From assembly GCF_000498395.2 (NCBI RefSeq), contig NZ_CP010979.1:3100001-3164000 (forward strand): a stretch of 64,000 nucleotides of DNA, given 5' to 3'. The number at the start of each line of letters is the position of its first letter. Within the stretch, counting starts at the first letter, position 1. A program made the position numbers and the translations under genes. This document shows, one piece after another, positions 38,122 through 46,913 of this stretch. Under the pieces are notes generated by a model that made no database searches, was not told the DNA's origin, and saw only the letters and a list, made by a program, of their open reading frames with translations. This stretch comes from Pseudomonas putida S13.1.2 (lineage in GTDB: Bacteria > Pseudomonadota > Gammaproteobacteria > Pseudomonadales > Pseudomonadaceae).

Positions 38122-38140
38122 GTGTAGCTAACGTCTACAC
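38122..38140. promoter_or_regulatory. Inverted repeat, candidate operator of the toxin-antitoxin pair
   Basis: GTGTAG, 7 bases, CTACAC forms a perfect 6-bp dyad 54 bases before the antitoxin start, followed by another GTGTA. The position fits autoregulation by a ribbon-helix-helix antitoxin. Confidence 0.45.
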
Positions 38141-38347
38141 CCGTGTATCAGTTTGACTTACACGCGCGGATTGGAAGTAGACCGAGGACTCGACCTGTTA
38201 CCAGACGGATACCAAGCTCTCTTGGTAAACTAGCCGACACCCCGGGCACACGCAGATCCTTTTTGTTGCCAGCATTTGCTAAGCCGCCCCTGCAATTTGC
38301 TGCTACGCCCAAAAATCCAGCATTCGGTACCGAAAACGTTGAACGAT

Positions 38348-38455
38348 ATGACCGCTAATACAGGCTCTAACCCAACAACCACGCGCCCTGAGCCTTCCCG
38401 CCGCTTCAGCGTTGCACCGATGATGGATTGGGGTAGCTTTTCTTCCAGCCCTTAA
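38348..38455 (+). pseudogene. dusA: 5' remnant of dusA cut off by island integration
   Basis: From ATG 38348 the frame reads MTANTGSNPTTTRPEPSRRF and on to APMMDWG, the N-terminus of tRNA-dihydrouridine synthase A, then runs into island DNA and stops after 35 codons. The matching remainder of dusA is 12.4 kb away at 50715. The native dusA promoter should lie in the 280 bases between here and the antitoxin gene. That stretch holds no other gene that I can see. Confidence 0.85.
38381..38431 (+). repeat. attL: direct repeat of dusA 5' coding sequence
   Basis: 51 bases beginning ACGCGCCCTGAGCC are repeated at 50748-50798 with two mismatches. The inner 32 bases (38396-38427) are identical. These are the ends of an integrated element at the dusA hotspot. 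Confidence 0.9.
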
Positions 38456-38682
38456 GCCGCAAGGCTTCTCAGCCAGGGTGCATAATCGCGTACCATTTTT
38501 GTACCACTCTGACCCTCAGATACCTTTCACCAACATCTCCAACATCTGAGTACCGCAATAGGATTCTGAAGGATCTCAGTCTCTCTATACCTGCCCCTCT
38601 GCTGAGAGACAGCACTGCGATAGCATGCAAGGCGGCACTATGCCATCATCTCCAATGCAGGCCTCTTTACGTAGGGTGAGAA
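38456..38682. other. Island left-end non-coding region with GTACCA repeats
   Basis: No gene is seen. Two GTACCA copies in the segment GTACCATTTTTGTACCACT, near 38493-38511, recall integrase arm-binding sites. GTACCA-like copies recur beside the right end (near 50620-50697). Confidence 0.4.
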
Positions 38683-40113
38683 ATGAGCATCTGGAAATGG
38701 GATCCTTTTGAAGAGTTTTTGAGCCAAGCACCATTACAAGTTTTAGAAAATGAATTTGGACTTGATAGCGATGTAAGTCTTACTTTGAAACGAGACAGCG
38801 AGTACAAGCTAGAACTCTTTGCTTCTGGCCCACCCAGAAATTCGGGAATCGAACAAAAAATTCCACCCGGGACAATTTACAGAAACAACAGTGAGATTTT
38901 GCTTAAATCGTGTTTAGGCGAAATATGCCTGCATGGCGTGCATCACACAAAAAGTAAATTAGATATTTCCCACCAAAGCACCACCACCGACACGTTCACG
39001 ATAGAAAAGATTCTTTTCACGGCGGACTCCCCAAGCCTTCCCGAATACACTATTGAACATATTGGGAACATCCCAAACCGTTACATATGGCCTGACAACA
39101 ATAACTTTTCTTCCAGAACTGAAAAATCACTAAAATTCGGCAGCCTTCCCGAACTTGATATAGCCACCTCCGCAACAACAGGCTCATGCAGCTACAATTG
39201 CCTCCACCTCAAAATCAATGATGAGGATGTAATAATCGGCAAAGTAATTAACGCACCCAACGTGAAAAATGCAGGGTTTATTTTCTATCGCGGCCATCCA
39301 CCCGAACAACTACGGAGACTAGTTAGAGACGGCCTGTCACTGGTTTTTGGTACTCCACTCATCTATTTTGGATTTACAAGTTTCACTTTTCGAGGCGCTA
39401 TCATCTCACTTGAAGCAGTGACTCCGTACACGATGGGTGGCCGCGCATGGCACTTGGCTGGTCTTCCCCCCGCCCCTATCACTACATCAAACGGAAATAC
39501 TAATCAGATAGATAAAACCTTAGTCCAGCGTATGGTGCAAGGTTTCGTAAGCCATAGCGAAAAGTACAGTATCGCTCAAATACCCTGGCGATTATGGCAT
39601 GCAGAAGCCGCCGCTTACTTTATGAAGCCTGCTTACTACGGGGCTCTGATCGAAGGTATTCAAAAAGAATATTTCGAGGACGTAAAAACAAGCATCAATA
39701 GAACAATCATCAGCAAACCCGCCTTCAAGAGACACAGGAAATTTATTCAAAAATATCTTGAGAAAGTATGCACTAGCGAGCCTGAATTAAAGTTATTCAT
39801 CGACAAACTTAGTAACAGCAACATCGCACCACAAAAAATTCTAGCCTCTCGATTCTTTAGCGATCTAGGTCTATCTCTAGGTTCACTTGAGACTGAAGCT
39901 TGGAATAAGCGCAACGATGCGGCACACGGCAACAATATCGCAGAAGATGATGTTATTCAGCACATGCGCGACACCAAAATACTGCGAATCATTCTAAACC
40001 GAATTCTTTTACACTTAACAAATGGCTCAGACTTCTACTTTGACGGATACACAATTGGCTACGCCGTTCGACAATTATCGGACCCAATACCTCAAGATGA
40101 GACCGCAGATTAA
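38683..40113 (+). CDS. ApeA-like HEPN-domain protein, candidate abortive-infection defence gene (476 aa)
   Basis: The long N-terminal part is rich in beta-strand-like segments and has no motif that I recognise firmly. The C-terminal part carries SLETEAWNKRNDAAHGN (about residues 405-421), whose RNDAAH matches the R-x4-6-H ribonuclease motif of HEPN domains. This layout, about 470 residues with a C-terminal HEPN, matches ApeA-type single-gene anti-phage proteins, which are thought to cleave RNA after sensing infection. The gene is AT-rich, stands alone at the left end of the island and has no antitoxin partner on its strand. The assignment rests on the motif, length and context; another HEPN family is possible. 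Confidence 0.7.
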   Translation: MSIWKWDPFEEFLSQAPLQVLENEFGLDSDVSLTLKRDSEYKLELFASGPPRNSGIEQKIPPGTIYRNNSEILLKSCLGEICLHGVHHTKSKLDISHQSTTTDTFTIEKILFTADSPSLPEYTIEHIGNIPNRYIWPDNNNFSSRTEKSLKFGSLPELDIATSATTGSCSYNCLHLKINDEDVIIGKVINAPNVKNAGFIFYRGHPPEQLRRLVRDGLSLVFGTPLIYFGFTSFTFRGAIISLEAVTPYTMGGRAWHLAGLPPAPITTSNGNTNQIDKTLVQRMVQGFVSHSEKYSIAQIPWRLWHAEAAAYFMKPAYYGALIEGIQKEYFEDVKTSINRTIISKPAFKRHRKFIQKYLEKVCTSEPELKLFIDKLSNSNIAPQKILASRFFSDLGLSLGSLETEAWNKRNDAAHGNNIAEDDVIQHMRDTKILRIILNRILLHLTNGSDFYFDGYTIGYAVRQLSDPIPQDETAD

Positions 40114-40597
40114 TCTGCCTATCTCTAATCACTATGAAATACAGCAACCAAAGGTTTTTTGCAGCACACCCCGATTGTGCTGTAGTAGCAACAGCATAAG
40201 GCGCCAAAGGCCCGGAGCATCAGGGGTTGGGCACCTTCTGCATTGAGGCATCACCTTAGACTTAGGCATGGATTGGCATGGAATGGCGTACGATCTGCCC
40301 CATTTTTGCCCCACTCTCCTACCCTCTCAACGCAGGCTGACCCAGCCACTGATCGCGGTAAAATCGCTAAATTTTTATACGACTATAATCCTCGAGGTGG
40401 CAAAAGGAGTTTGTCCGCAGCTAGCAGCGGTTTCATGCGCAGCCGACAGAACCCAGACATGATTAGCGCCGCTCGCAGATTGGGCTTATATAGGTTGCAA
40501 CCACTACCTTGAGGGCCTACTGATTCATAAACTGATCCAGTATAATTTTGGACCAGTCAATTTTAGCTCCAAGACCGTAGTCGGCGCGTCTACCTGG
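40114..40597. other. Non-coding stretch with a second att/arm-like sequence
   Basis: No convincing gene is present. Around 40268-40316 there is ATGGATTGG, as in the dusA att core, followed by GCCCCATTTTTGCCCCACTC. The latter has the same pattern as the left-end GTACCATTTTTGTACCACTC. It may mark the old end of a second, related element. Confidence 0.35.
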
Positions 40598-41587
40598 CTA
40601 TTTATTATTAGCCATACGTTCATTCAGCGCATCGATAATTAACTGCTTCTGACTCGGCTTCCTCATTGAAAATATTTGGCCGACGACGACTACACCGACT
40701 GAAAAAATAACACCAAAAATTGACACATACAAACTCCAATTACTACTACTCAAATACTGCCCGATAAGTCTATTCTTCTCCTTAATCGCAGAGTTCAAAT
40801 TAAGTAACTCATCCTTGACTTTATCGTATTCAACACCATTGAGCTTCAGAGATATATTACGAAAATCGCGCAAACTTTGCTCATCCAGCCCATCGAAGGG
40901 GTTGACCTTATTGTGTTCTAAAACAAGCGAATCAATCTGAGCAATAAATCCCAAATCCTGATCATCTAGCTTCTGCTCCCCCTTCAAACGAGCCACTTTC
41001 AAATCATTGAGAACCTGCAACAAAGTTAAAGAGCCTTTCTCATAATACAAATAAGGCTTTAGATATGGCCATATGCTATCCACAGGATTACCGGAAACCT
41101 CAGACAAGTATACTAGCTTGACATCATCTATATTTGCACCTTTCAAAATCACATTAGTCAACGCACCGCGAACTTCCTCCCGGGACACATAGCTTTCAGC
41201 CATCCTGGACATCGAGCCCATTAGACCCGCAAAAGAAAGTGCTAAGCATGAAAGAACAATCACCTTGAAAAAAGCTTTTATACGTTGCGTACGCCTTTTT
41301 GCACCCAAGTCATTGTAAATCTTGAGCACAAGCTCATCTATAAATTTTGGTGGTGCGTCGGATAGGCCCTGCCCCTTCAGCTGATTCTCAACCTCTGCTC
41401 TCAACTCATCGTGCGACTTATCCTGCCACTTGTCCTCAATCGATAGCTGAAACTCAGATGCAGGAAACTTTTCTTCCTGTTTAAAACTTCCATCAACTCG
41501 CTTTCCGTCACAATCAGCAACAGCCTCCTCCTTCGGAGCCAATCGATTGTGACTAACCTTACCAAAATCGTCGCTATCTTTGTGCAC
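40598..41587 (-). CDS. Hypothetical membrane protein with two transmembrane helices (329 aa)
   Basis: The N-terminal third is charged and cytoplasmic in character (KFIDELVLKIYNDLGAKRR). A first membrane helix lies near residues 108-127 (FFKVIVLSCLALSFAGLMGS) and a second near 288-308 (SLYVSIFGVIFSVGVVVVGQ). Between them is a helical, charged domain of about 160 residues, probably periplasmic or coiled. The tail after the second helix is short and basic. No family is recognised. It is AT-rich, lies 61 bases downstream of the next gene on the same strand, and could form a pair with it. Confidence 0.65.
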   Translation of the reverse strand: MHKDSDDFGKVSHNRLAPKEEAVADCDGKRVDGSFKQEEKFPASEFQLSIEDKWQDKSHDELRAEVENQLKGQGLSDAPPKFIDELVLKIYNDLGAKRRTQRIKAFFKVIVLSCLALSFAGLMGSMSRMAESYVSREEVRGALTNVILKGANIDDVKLVYLSEVSGNPVDSIWPYLKPYLYYEKGSLTLLQVLNDLKVARLKGEQKLDDQDLGFIAQIDSLVLEHNKVNPFDGLDEQSLRDFRNISLKLNGVEYDKVKDELLNLNSAIKEKNRLIGQYLSSSNWSLYVSIFGVIFSVGVVVVGQIFSMRKPSQKQLIIDALNERMANNK

Positions 41588-41648
41588 CAGCCTGCTCCCT
41601 GCTAATTAAGACCAATATACTGATGGATCCGGAGATCCAAAAATCAGA

Positions 41649-42008
41649 TTAAGCCCCGCTTCCTCCTAGACGATCACCTTTCGTCGGAAGCGCTGTAGAA
41701 GAGCAACTACTAAACATTTTGTCGAAGTGATTAAGGAAAGTTTCGGTCAAATGACCATGATAATACCCATACACTTTTGTCGGCATGACAACTGTTTTTC
41801 GCCCAAAAATATTAAAAACTAAAGCGCCGTCGATTATTTTCGGCCTAAACCAAGCTTTGTGTTTCCAATCATCCGCGACGTGCGTGTAGTCCCCGTCTTT
41901 ATCACGAATCCAAGTTGTAATTTTTCCCTTAGACTCATCCTGATCGATACACTTATTAAAACCATCCAACAAAGCTTGCGGATCCGAAGTAAAAAAATTC
42001 ACTGCCAC
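41649..42008 (-). CDS. Hypothetical protein (119 aa)
   Basis: This small soluble protein is rich in aromatic residues: TTWIRDKDGDY, WKHKAWFRPKIIDGALVFNIFG and VYGYYHGHLTETFLNHFD. It has no signal peptide or membrane helix. The strand pattern in the middle suggests a small beta-rich fold. It is not recognised. It probably shares a transcript with the membrane protein gene that follows it. Confidence 0.6.
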   Translation of the reverse strand: MAVNFFTSDPQALLDGFNKCIDQDESKGKITTWIRDKDGDYTHVADDWKHKAWFRPKIIDGALVFNIFGRKTVVMPTKVYGYYHGHLTETFLNHFDKMFSSCSSTALPTKGDRLGGSGA

Positions 42009-42313
42009 TTGCTTTCCCCTTTTGATGAAATTCTTTAACTTCTACCAGATGATATCAAAAAATCATGCATCCGCGCGCATACGCGGATGATGTGTGATGG
42101 AAGCGGGGCGCCTTGATCGCCTCATCAAGAAATATATCTCTAATTCTCATCTGCATTGATCCTTCCGCAAGCATAGAGATTTGAACGCGCCTGATGACCT
42201 CAACAATCCTCCGGGGGCCAGCATTCGAGGCTATTCTGGCAGTAGCGGATGGCCTGCATAAGGCCACACGCCCTAAAATTTGCCCGTAGCCCAAGAAATT
42301 TTCTACCGAGAGC
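42009..42313. other. Non-coding gap in island
   Basis: No gene or strong structure is seen. The minus-strand open frame across 42055-42648 has no protein-like features and mirrors the small gene at 42314. Confidence 0.4.
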
Positions 42314-42526
42314 ATGCACATGGATGACCAAGCCTCGACCATAGGTGACACCCTCGAGTTGTTGCACCTGAACCAGATCGCCATCAGAGCAGCTCTGGAG
42401 GAGCTTTCGCTATGGGTGAGCCATCGCGTTTCAGTCCACATACATGAAAACGTCATGGCCGCCCTAGCCACCCTCGATGTCCATGCTGGGGCGATCTCAA
42501 CAGGCATAGCACGCCTCCAGGAATGA
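42314..42526 (+). CDS. Small conserved Pseudomonas hypothetical protein (70 aa)
   Basis: This short helical protein (TLELLHLNQIAIRAALEELS, then AALATLDVHAGAISTGIARL) resembles a group of small uncharacterised Pseudomonas proteins. The start may be ATG 42314 or ATG 42320; GAGAG lies 7 bases before the latter. Function is unknown. It is more GC-rich than its island neighbours, which suggests a Pseudomonas origin. Confidence 0.6.
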   Translation: MHMDDQASTIGDTLELLHLNQIAIRAALEELSLWVSHRVSVHIHENVMAALATLDVHAGAISTGIARLQE

Positions 42527-42777
42527 GCTAGCCCGCAACTAGAGTGGTTATTAAAAATTTCCGCTGACAGAAACCACTTCTGACTAGCGCTGCCGGTGGG
42601 CTTGGAATGACGCTTTCGCTTAAAAGAGTTGCATACTTCAACCATCAAAAACTATTGTTTTGCACTCAAACACTTGGTAATTTGAACTGCAAAGATTGAC
42701 TAAAAACAATCCCAAGGCATTACAATCCGCAAAATACCTTTAGATACGAGCAATTTCAAAACAGGAATTATTTCAAT

Positions 42778-44583
42778 ATGAAGGTGCTTATCAAAAGCGC
42801 ACACAAATCAATACCTAAAGAGCTATACTTTACGCTCCCTTCATTCAGCATAATCACGGGACTGAACGGCAGCGGAAAAACCCACTTATTAGAGGCCATG
42901 GCAAATCCACAGCTTTCCGAATTGACGATTGAAGGGCAAACTGCACAAAACATCAGCCTGATACCTTATAACTCCCTAACCCCCCAAATTACGGAGGCGA
43001 GCGACAACAGTAGCATCATTGACACAATACAAATGTACTGGTCAGACATCTCTCATCACCTCAGTATGTGGGCTGTCAGCAATCCCTCAACCGCACTGCC
43101 AGAAAACATAATAGAAGATTATTTAGCTCCAGCATTCGGCACCGAATCGCCGGGCGTTGTGGCGGTAAAGCGTTTTATTAAGCACACAGGCAAAAAAGCC
43201 ACAGACATGGGGTTAGAAGACTTCCATAATTTTATCGATATCACATATAGCAAAGAAAATCTATTTGCCTCACAGTGCGCCATGGCGTTCAAAGATTATC
43301 AAAGAAGACGATTCAAAAATGAAGTAAGCGAATACCTCTCAGCAAAATATCCGGCTCGCAACATTTCGTATTTATCGCAAGAAGATTTCTCCGAGGTTTT
43401 CGGTCCTCCCCCTTGGGAGTTAATGAATCAAGTGCTCGAAACATCGGGCCTTCCTTACCGCTTCAACGACCCTGGCGAAGACGACCCGGAGCTTCCTTAC
43501 ACTCTTCGCCTTATCAACCAAATCAACGGAAGATTAACCTCAGCTAGTGAGCTATCGTCAGGCGAAAAAGTCATATTGGCGTTAGTCCTAGCCATCTACA
43601 ATACAGGCGAAAGCGGTACGAAGAACAAGGTAATTCTGCTTGATGAACCAGATGCGCCACTTCACCCTAACTTTTCAAAAATGCTCATTGACACTATAAA
43701 GGAGATCATTGTCGGTAAGTCAGGTGTAACCGTAGTGATGACCACCCACTCTCCCACTACAGTTGCCCTGGCTCCGGAGAACTCCATTTTTGATCTGGAT
43801 CGCTCATCAAAGCACCTGACCATGGTCAGCGGTCATCGGGCAGTTCAGGTTCTCACGAAGGGCATACCCCACTTGAGAGTATCTTATGAAAATCGGCGAC
43901 AAATTTTTGTAGAGGGTCGATATGACGTGGAGTACTATTCATATCTTTTTCAAATCATCAACCGAGATAACAGATTCAACTATACACCTATCTTTGTTGA
44001 GCCTCATAGCGGAGACACAAATTGCTCTGACGTTATAGCGATTGTTAAAAAACTCCGAGAATCTGGAAACGATCTAGCCTGGGGAATAATCGACTATGAT
44101 AACAACAATAAATCGAGCGACTCCATACTAGTACTTGGAGAAAATAAACGTTATGCGATCGATAACTACATTCTTGACCCAATCTTCATATGCCTCGCAC
44201 TTATTAGAACAAGAAAAAAAACCTATTACGACTTCGGCCTAAGCACGGGAAAAACCTCCTACACTGAAGCATCCAACTTAAGAAATGATGAATGCCAAAT
44301 CATGATTAACAGCTTCCTCATTCAGTGCGGCTTCGATTTAATCAACCTTGAAACAGTGCATTGGGAGAATGGATTTAAATTGGAATACCCTGGAAAATTC
44401 ATACAATACCAGGGCCATGATTATGAAAAGCTCATTACCACGACCTTCGCCGCTCTTATGGGATTAAGAAAAAATAACAGGGAATCAGGATTAAAATTGG
44501 CTATCCTTGATATTATCGACGACTTCAGAGGTTTCATCCCAGTGGAAATATCACAAACGCTTAGACTTATACAAAACACATAA
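42778..44583 (+). CDS. AAA/ABC-type ATPase fused to a TOPRIM (DUF4435-like) domain, candidate defence protein (601 aa)
   Basis: This protein joins an SMC/OLD-like ATPase to a nuclease-type domain. ATPase features are Walker A GLNGSGKTHLLEAM (about residues 29-40), the signature ELSSGEKVILALVLA, Walker B NKVILLDEPDAPLHP and the H-loop TTHSPTT. After residue 375 comes a TOPRIM-like unit: an acidic FVEGRYDVEYYSYLF motif, then WGIIDYDNNN as the second metal site. The order ATPase then TOPRIM is that of OLD-family proteins. The VEGxxDxxYY motif also resembles AriB of PARIS, which is normally a separate protein but can be fused. No partner gene is adjacent; the transcript ends at the terminator at 44755. 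Confidence 0.8.
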   Translation: MKVLIKSAHKSIPKELYFTLPSFSIITGLNGSGKTHLLEAMANPQLSELTIEGQTAQNISLIPYNSLTPQITEASDNSSIIDTIQMYWSDISHHLSMWAVSNPSTALPENIIEDYLAPAFGTESPGVVAVKRFIKHTGKKATDMGLEDFHNFIDITYSKENLFASQCAMAFKDYQRRRFKNEVSEYLSAKYPARNISYLSQEDFSEVFGPPPWELMNQVLETSGLPYRFNDPGEDDPELPYTLRLINQINGRLTSASELSSGEKVILALVLAIYNTGESGTKNKVILLDEPDAPLHPNFSKMLIDTIKEIIVGKSGVTVVMTTHSPTTVALAPENSIFDLDRSSKHLTMVSGHRAVQVLTKGIPHLRVSYENRRQIFVEGRYDVEYYSYLFQIINRDNRFNYTPIFVEPHSGDTNCSDVIAIVKKLRESGNDLAWGIIDYDNNNKSSDSILVLGENKRYAIDNYILDPIFICLALIRTRKKTYYDFGLSTGKTSYTEASNLRNDECQIMINSFLIQCGFDLINLETVHWENGFKLEYPGKFIQYQGHDYEKLITTTFAALMGLRKNNRESGLKLAILDIIDDFRGFIPVEISQTLRLIQNT

Positions 44584-44754
44584 AACATGCTGGCTTGCAG
44601 CTGGTGGAGTTAGCATTGCAACCGCAGCAGGTCGATCCTGTCCTGCACTTTGGAGCAGGCGCGTAGTATTAGTGACCAGGTGAAGGACTGGAGTAGGCTT
44701 AAAATCATTTTGGCCGTTCAGCTGCTCAATCACTTCGGCTAGACGGGCAAAAAC

Positions 44755-44780
44755 GGCCCCGTACCGTGCGGTACGGGGCC
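44755..44780. terminator. Bidirectional hairpin terminator
   Basis: An 11-bp perfect stem (GGCCCCGTACC/GGTACGGGGCC) with loop GTGC is flanked by T-rich tails on both strands. It lies between the convergent ATPase-TOPRIM gene and the Dam methylase gene. The rest of the 233-base gap holds no visible gene. Confidence 0.85.
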
Positions 44781-44816
44781 TCGATTTTACCGGAAATCCT
44801 TATGGACAGCTGGCCA

Positions 44817-45611
44817 TTAAAACAAACCGCCGAGTGCTGATGGCTGCCAGTTCATGATTACCAGCTCGCCGGTAACCTCCGCCTTACACTGACGCTGGTT
44901 GGTAGTGCTGTAGCGGATATCCAAACACTCAAAATGGAACCCGTCGAAAACCCGCCGAATGTCAGGGTGGTCGTTGATACTGACCATCACCCTGCCCTTG
45001 CATCGCCGCATGAAGTCGGCCATCCGTTCGTACTCCTCAAACGGAAACTCCACACCGTAGCCAACGGTCTGCCAATAAGGCGGGTCCATGTAGAAGAACG
45101 TATGTGCTCGATCATAGCGCTCGGCACAGTCGAGCCAGGAAAGGTTCTCGACGTAGGTACCAGCGAGACGCTGCCACGCAGCAGACAGGTTCTCCTCGAT
45201 GCGCAGCAGGTTGATCGGTGGACCTGTGGTGGCGGTTCCGAATGCTTGACTGGTGAGCTTGGCACCGAACGCATGCTGTTGCAGGTAAAAGAACCGCGCA
45301 GCTCGCTGGATATCGGTCAGCGTTTCAGGGCGCGTCATCTTCTGCCACTCGAAGATCTGGCGGGAACTGAGGGCCCACTTAAACTGGCGCACGAACTCCT
45401 CCAGGTGGTTTTGCACAACGCGATAAAGGGTGACCAGGTCACCGTTGAGACCGTTCAACACTTCCACCGGGGCGGGCTGGGGACGCATGAAGAACAACGC
45501 GGCACCGCCGGCGAAGACTTCGACGTAGCACTCATGAGGGGGAAAAAGAGGGATCAAGCGGTCGGCCAGGCGGCGTTTGCCACCCATCCAGGGAATGATA
45601 GGAGAGCTCAT
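44817..45611 (-). CDS. Phage-type D12-class adenine-N6 DNA methyltransferase (Dam family)
   Basis: This 264-residue MT-A70-unrelated, D12-class (Dam/DpnM) methylase adds a methyl group to adenine N6 in DNA. Motifs are PWMGGKRRLADRL (motif X), the AdoMet-binding YVEVFAGGAALFF, and the catalytic FYMDPPYW. The ATG at 45611 places motif X at the N-terminus as usual; upstream residues in the same frame have no family match. No restriction enzyme gene is adjacent. Such orphan methylases are common near the lysis and tail genes of Pseudomonas prophages, which agrees with the spanins and endolysin next to it. Confidence 0.9.
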   Translation of the reverse strand: MSSPIIPWMGGKRRLADRLIPLFPPHECYVEVFAGGAALFFMRPQPAPVEVLNGLNGDLVTLYRVVQNHLEEFVRQFKWALSSRQIFEWQKMTRPETLTDIQRAARFFYLQQHAFGAKLTSQAFGTATTGPPINLLRIEENLSAAWQRLAGTYVENLSWLDCAERYDRAHTFFYMDPPYWQTVGYGVEFPFEEYERMADFMRRCKGRVMVSINDHPDIRRVFDGFHFECLDIRYSTTNQRQCKAEVTGELVIMNWQPSALGGLF

Positions 45612-45793
45612 AGGTATGCAAGTCTTTACTGTATGGATGAACAGGTGATAGGCTCGCCGGGCTTTGTGCACAAGGCAGGAGCCACGGCTGGACTTGCAGG
45701 AAAGGTCTGCGGGTTCGGTGGACATGGGCGGATGTTGGCCCATCCAACCACGCCCGCTCCTTTTCATTTTTTAGCGAAGATTGGGGAGTTTTG

Positions 45794-46369
45794 ATGAGTG
45801 CTAAAGAATTCGCTAAGCAACTGAAAGTCGAAATCGAAAACTTCGCAGCGCAGGGCCAAGACTCTGTCAGCATAGAGACACTCACGTCAGGCCTTGATAA
45901 GTTTATCAACAGCGCAAGTGAGGAAAGTGAAAGCATTCTGATAGAGCGTCTTAAGGCGTATCTCCAGTCTGAAGTTGAGAAAGAGAAGTACAACCACTCC
46001 GCCGACCTGGAAATGTTCAAGTCTGTAATTCAGACAGGCCAGAATGCCCTGCGGGCGATTGTCCTCTTGAATGGAGGCGCAGCAGTAGCCTTGCTAGCTT
46101 TCATCGGAAAACTCGCGGATGTCAGCCGACTCAACATTCCTCTATTTGCAGCACCGCTGACTATATTTGTAGTCGGAGCTTTCCTATCAACCATATCGTC
46201 GGGCCTGACTTACCTCACTCAATTGCTTTATTCTGAAGAGGGAAAATGGCGAACCCGTGCTGGCGTTTCATTGCAAATCGCCTCAGTACTTCTCGGTTTG
46301 ACGTCGTTGTGTTTATTTGGGTACGGAACTTATCGCGCCTATGGAGCGTTCATAGCCTTAGGGACTTGA
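45794..46369 (+). CDS. Hypothetical membrane protein with coiled N-terminus (191 aa)
   Basis: An amphipathic, charged N-terminal half (IETLTSGLDKFINS, ILIERLKAYLQSEVEKEKY) is followed by hydrophobic helices near residues 85-105 (IVLLNGGAAVALLAFIG), 113-140 (AAPLTIFVVGAFLSTIS) and 160-185 (IASVLLGLTSLCLFGYG). The ATG at 45794 has GGGGAG 5 bases upstream. It is an insertion between phage genes on the opposite strand, as prophage morons are. A role in phage exclusion is possible but unproven. Confidence 0.65.
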   Translation: MSAKEFAKQLKVEIENFAAQGQDSVSIETLTSGLDKFINSASEESESILIERLKAYLQSEVEKEKYNHSADLEMFKSVIQTGQNALRAIVLLNGGAAVALLAFIGKLADVSRLNIPLFAAPLTIFVVGAFLSTISSGLTYLTQLLYSEEGKWRTRAGVSLQIASVLLGLTSLCLFGYGTYRAYGAFIALGT

Positions 46370-46404
46370 AATCGCCTTAACGTAGGCTTGGCATGCAGTC
46401 AATG

Positions 46405-46647
46405 CTAGAAGTCCCCGGTCGCCGTCGTCTGTGATGGCGATAATTCGTTGAGCATGCGCTCGGTCAAGCTGGGCGCGTACGGCGCCATGTACCAGGCTTC
46501 CGGTGCCGGCGGTTTCTCGCACCCCACCGTCACAACCCGGGGTGGCAAAGGCTCCGGCGTCGACAAGGAATGACAACCGCAGATCAGCGGTAGCAAGGCG
46601 GTCACGCAGGCGAGCTTGAGTTTTATGCATCGTTCATTTCCTGCCAA
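46405..46647 (-). CDS. Rz1-like outer-membrane spanin lipoprotein
   Basis: This short protein has a lipobox (LLPLICGC) near residue 24 and a Pro-rich tail (STPEPLPPR), the hallmarks of o-spanins. Its 5' end overlaps the 3' end of the i-spanin gene in another frame, the usual nested Rz/Rz1 layout. The start is probably a TTG at 46647; later non-ATG codons are possible. The other frame over the same bases is a shadow. Confidence 0.75.
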   Translation of the reverse strand: MAGNERCIKLKLACVTALLPLICGCHSLSTPEPLPPRVVTVGCEKPPAPEAWYMAPYAPSLTERMLNELSPSQTTATGDF

Positions 46648-46913
46648 TGTGTTTTGCCCTGCTCCTGCAGGCGAACCTCCAGGGCTTGTCGCTGGTTCTG
46701 CTGCTCCTCCAACTGCTCCAGGGCTGCAGCTGCAGCCTCTTCACGCTCGCGGCCGTAGGCTCGATCCTTGTCGGCCAACTGCCGAATGTAATCAGCCGCC
46801 TGATCAGCAAGCTGCCTGCCGTACTCGCTGGCCTGCCAAACCCAGACGCCCCGGCCGCCGGCATAGAGCCCGACCGCAGCGGCCAGCAAGGCGATACGCC
46901 AATTCAGCGACAT
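46623..46913 (-). CDS. Rz-like inner-membrane spanin
   Basis: This 96-residue protein has one N-terminal membrane helix (IALLAAAVGLYAGG) and a long periplasmic coiled coil (EREEAAAAALEQLEEQQNQRQAL). With the lipoprotein it would span the periplasm and fuse the membranes during lysis. Its ATG shares a base with the stop of the restored endolysin frame (TAATG), which fixes the lysis-cassette order endolysin, Rz, Rz1. Confidence 0.8.
   Translation of the reverse strand: MSLNWRIALLAAAVGLYAGGRGVWVWQASEYGRQLADQAADYIRQLADKDRAYGREREEAAAAALEQLEEQQNQRQALEVRLQEQGKTHWQEMNDA

Noticed and set aside
42055..42648. 197-codon minus-strand frame
   Set aside because: Composition is random-like, it overlaps the more convincing small plus-strand gene and it has no recognisable motif.
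46358..46630. 90-codon minus-strand frame over the spanin genes
   Set aside because: It is the third frame over the nested Rz/Rz1 region and lacks a signal peptide or any family feature.
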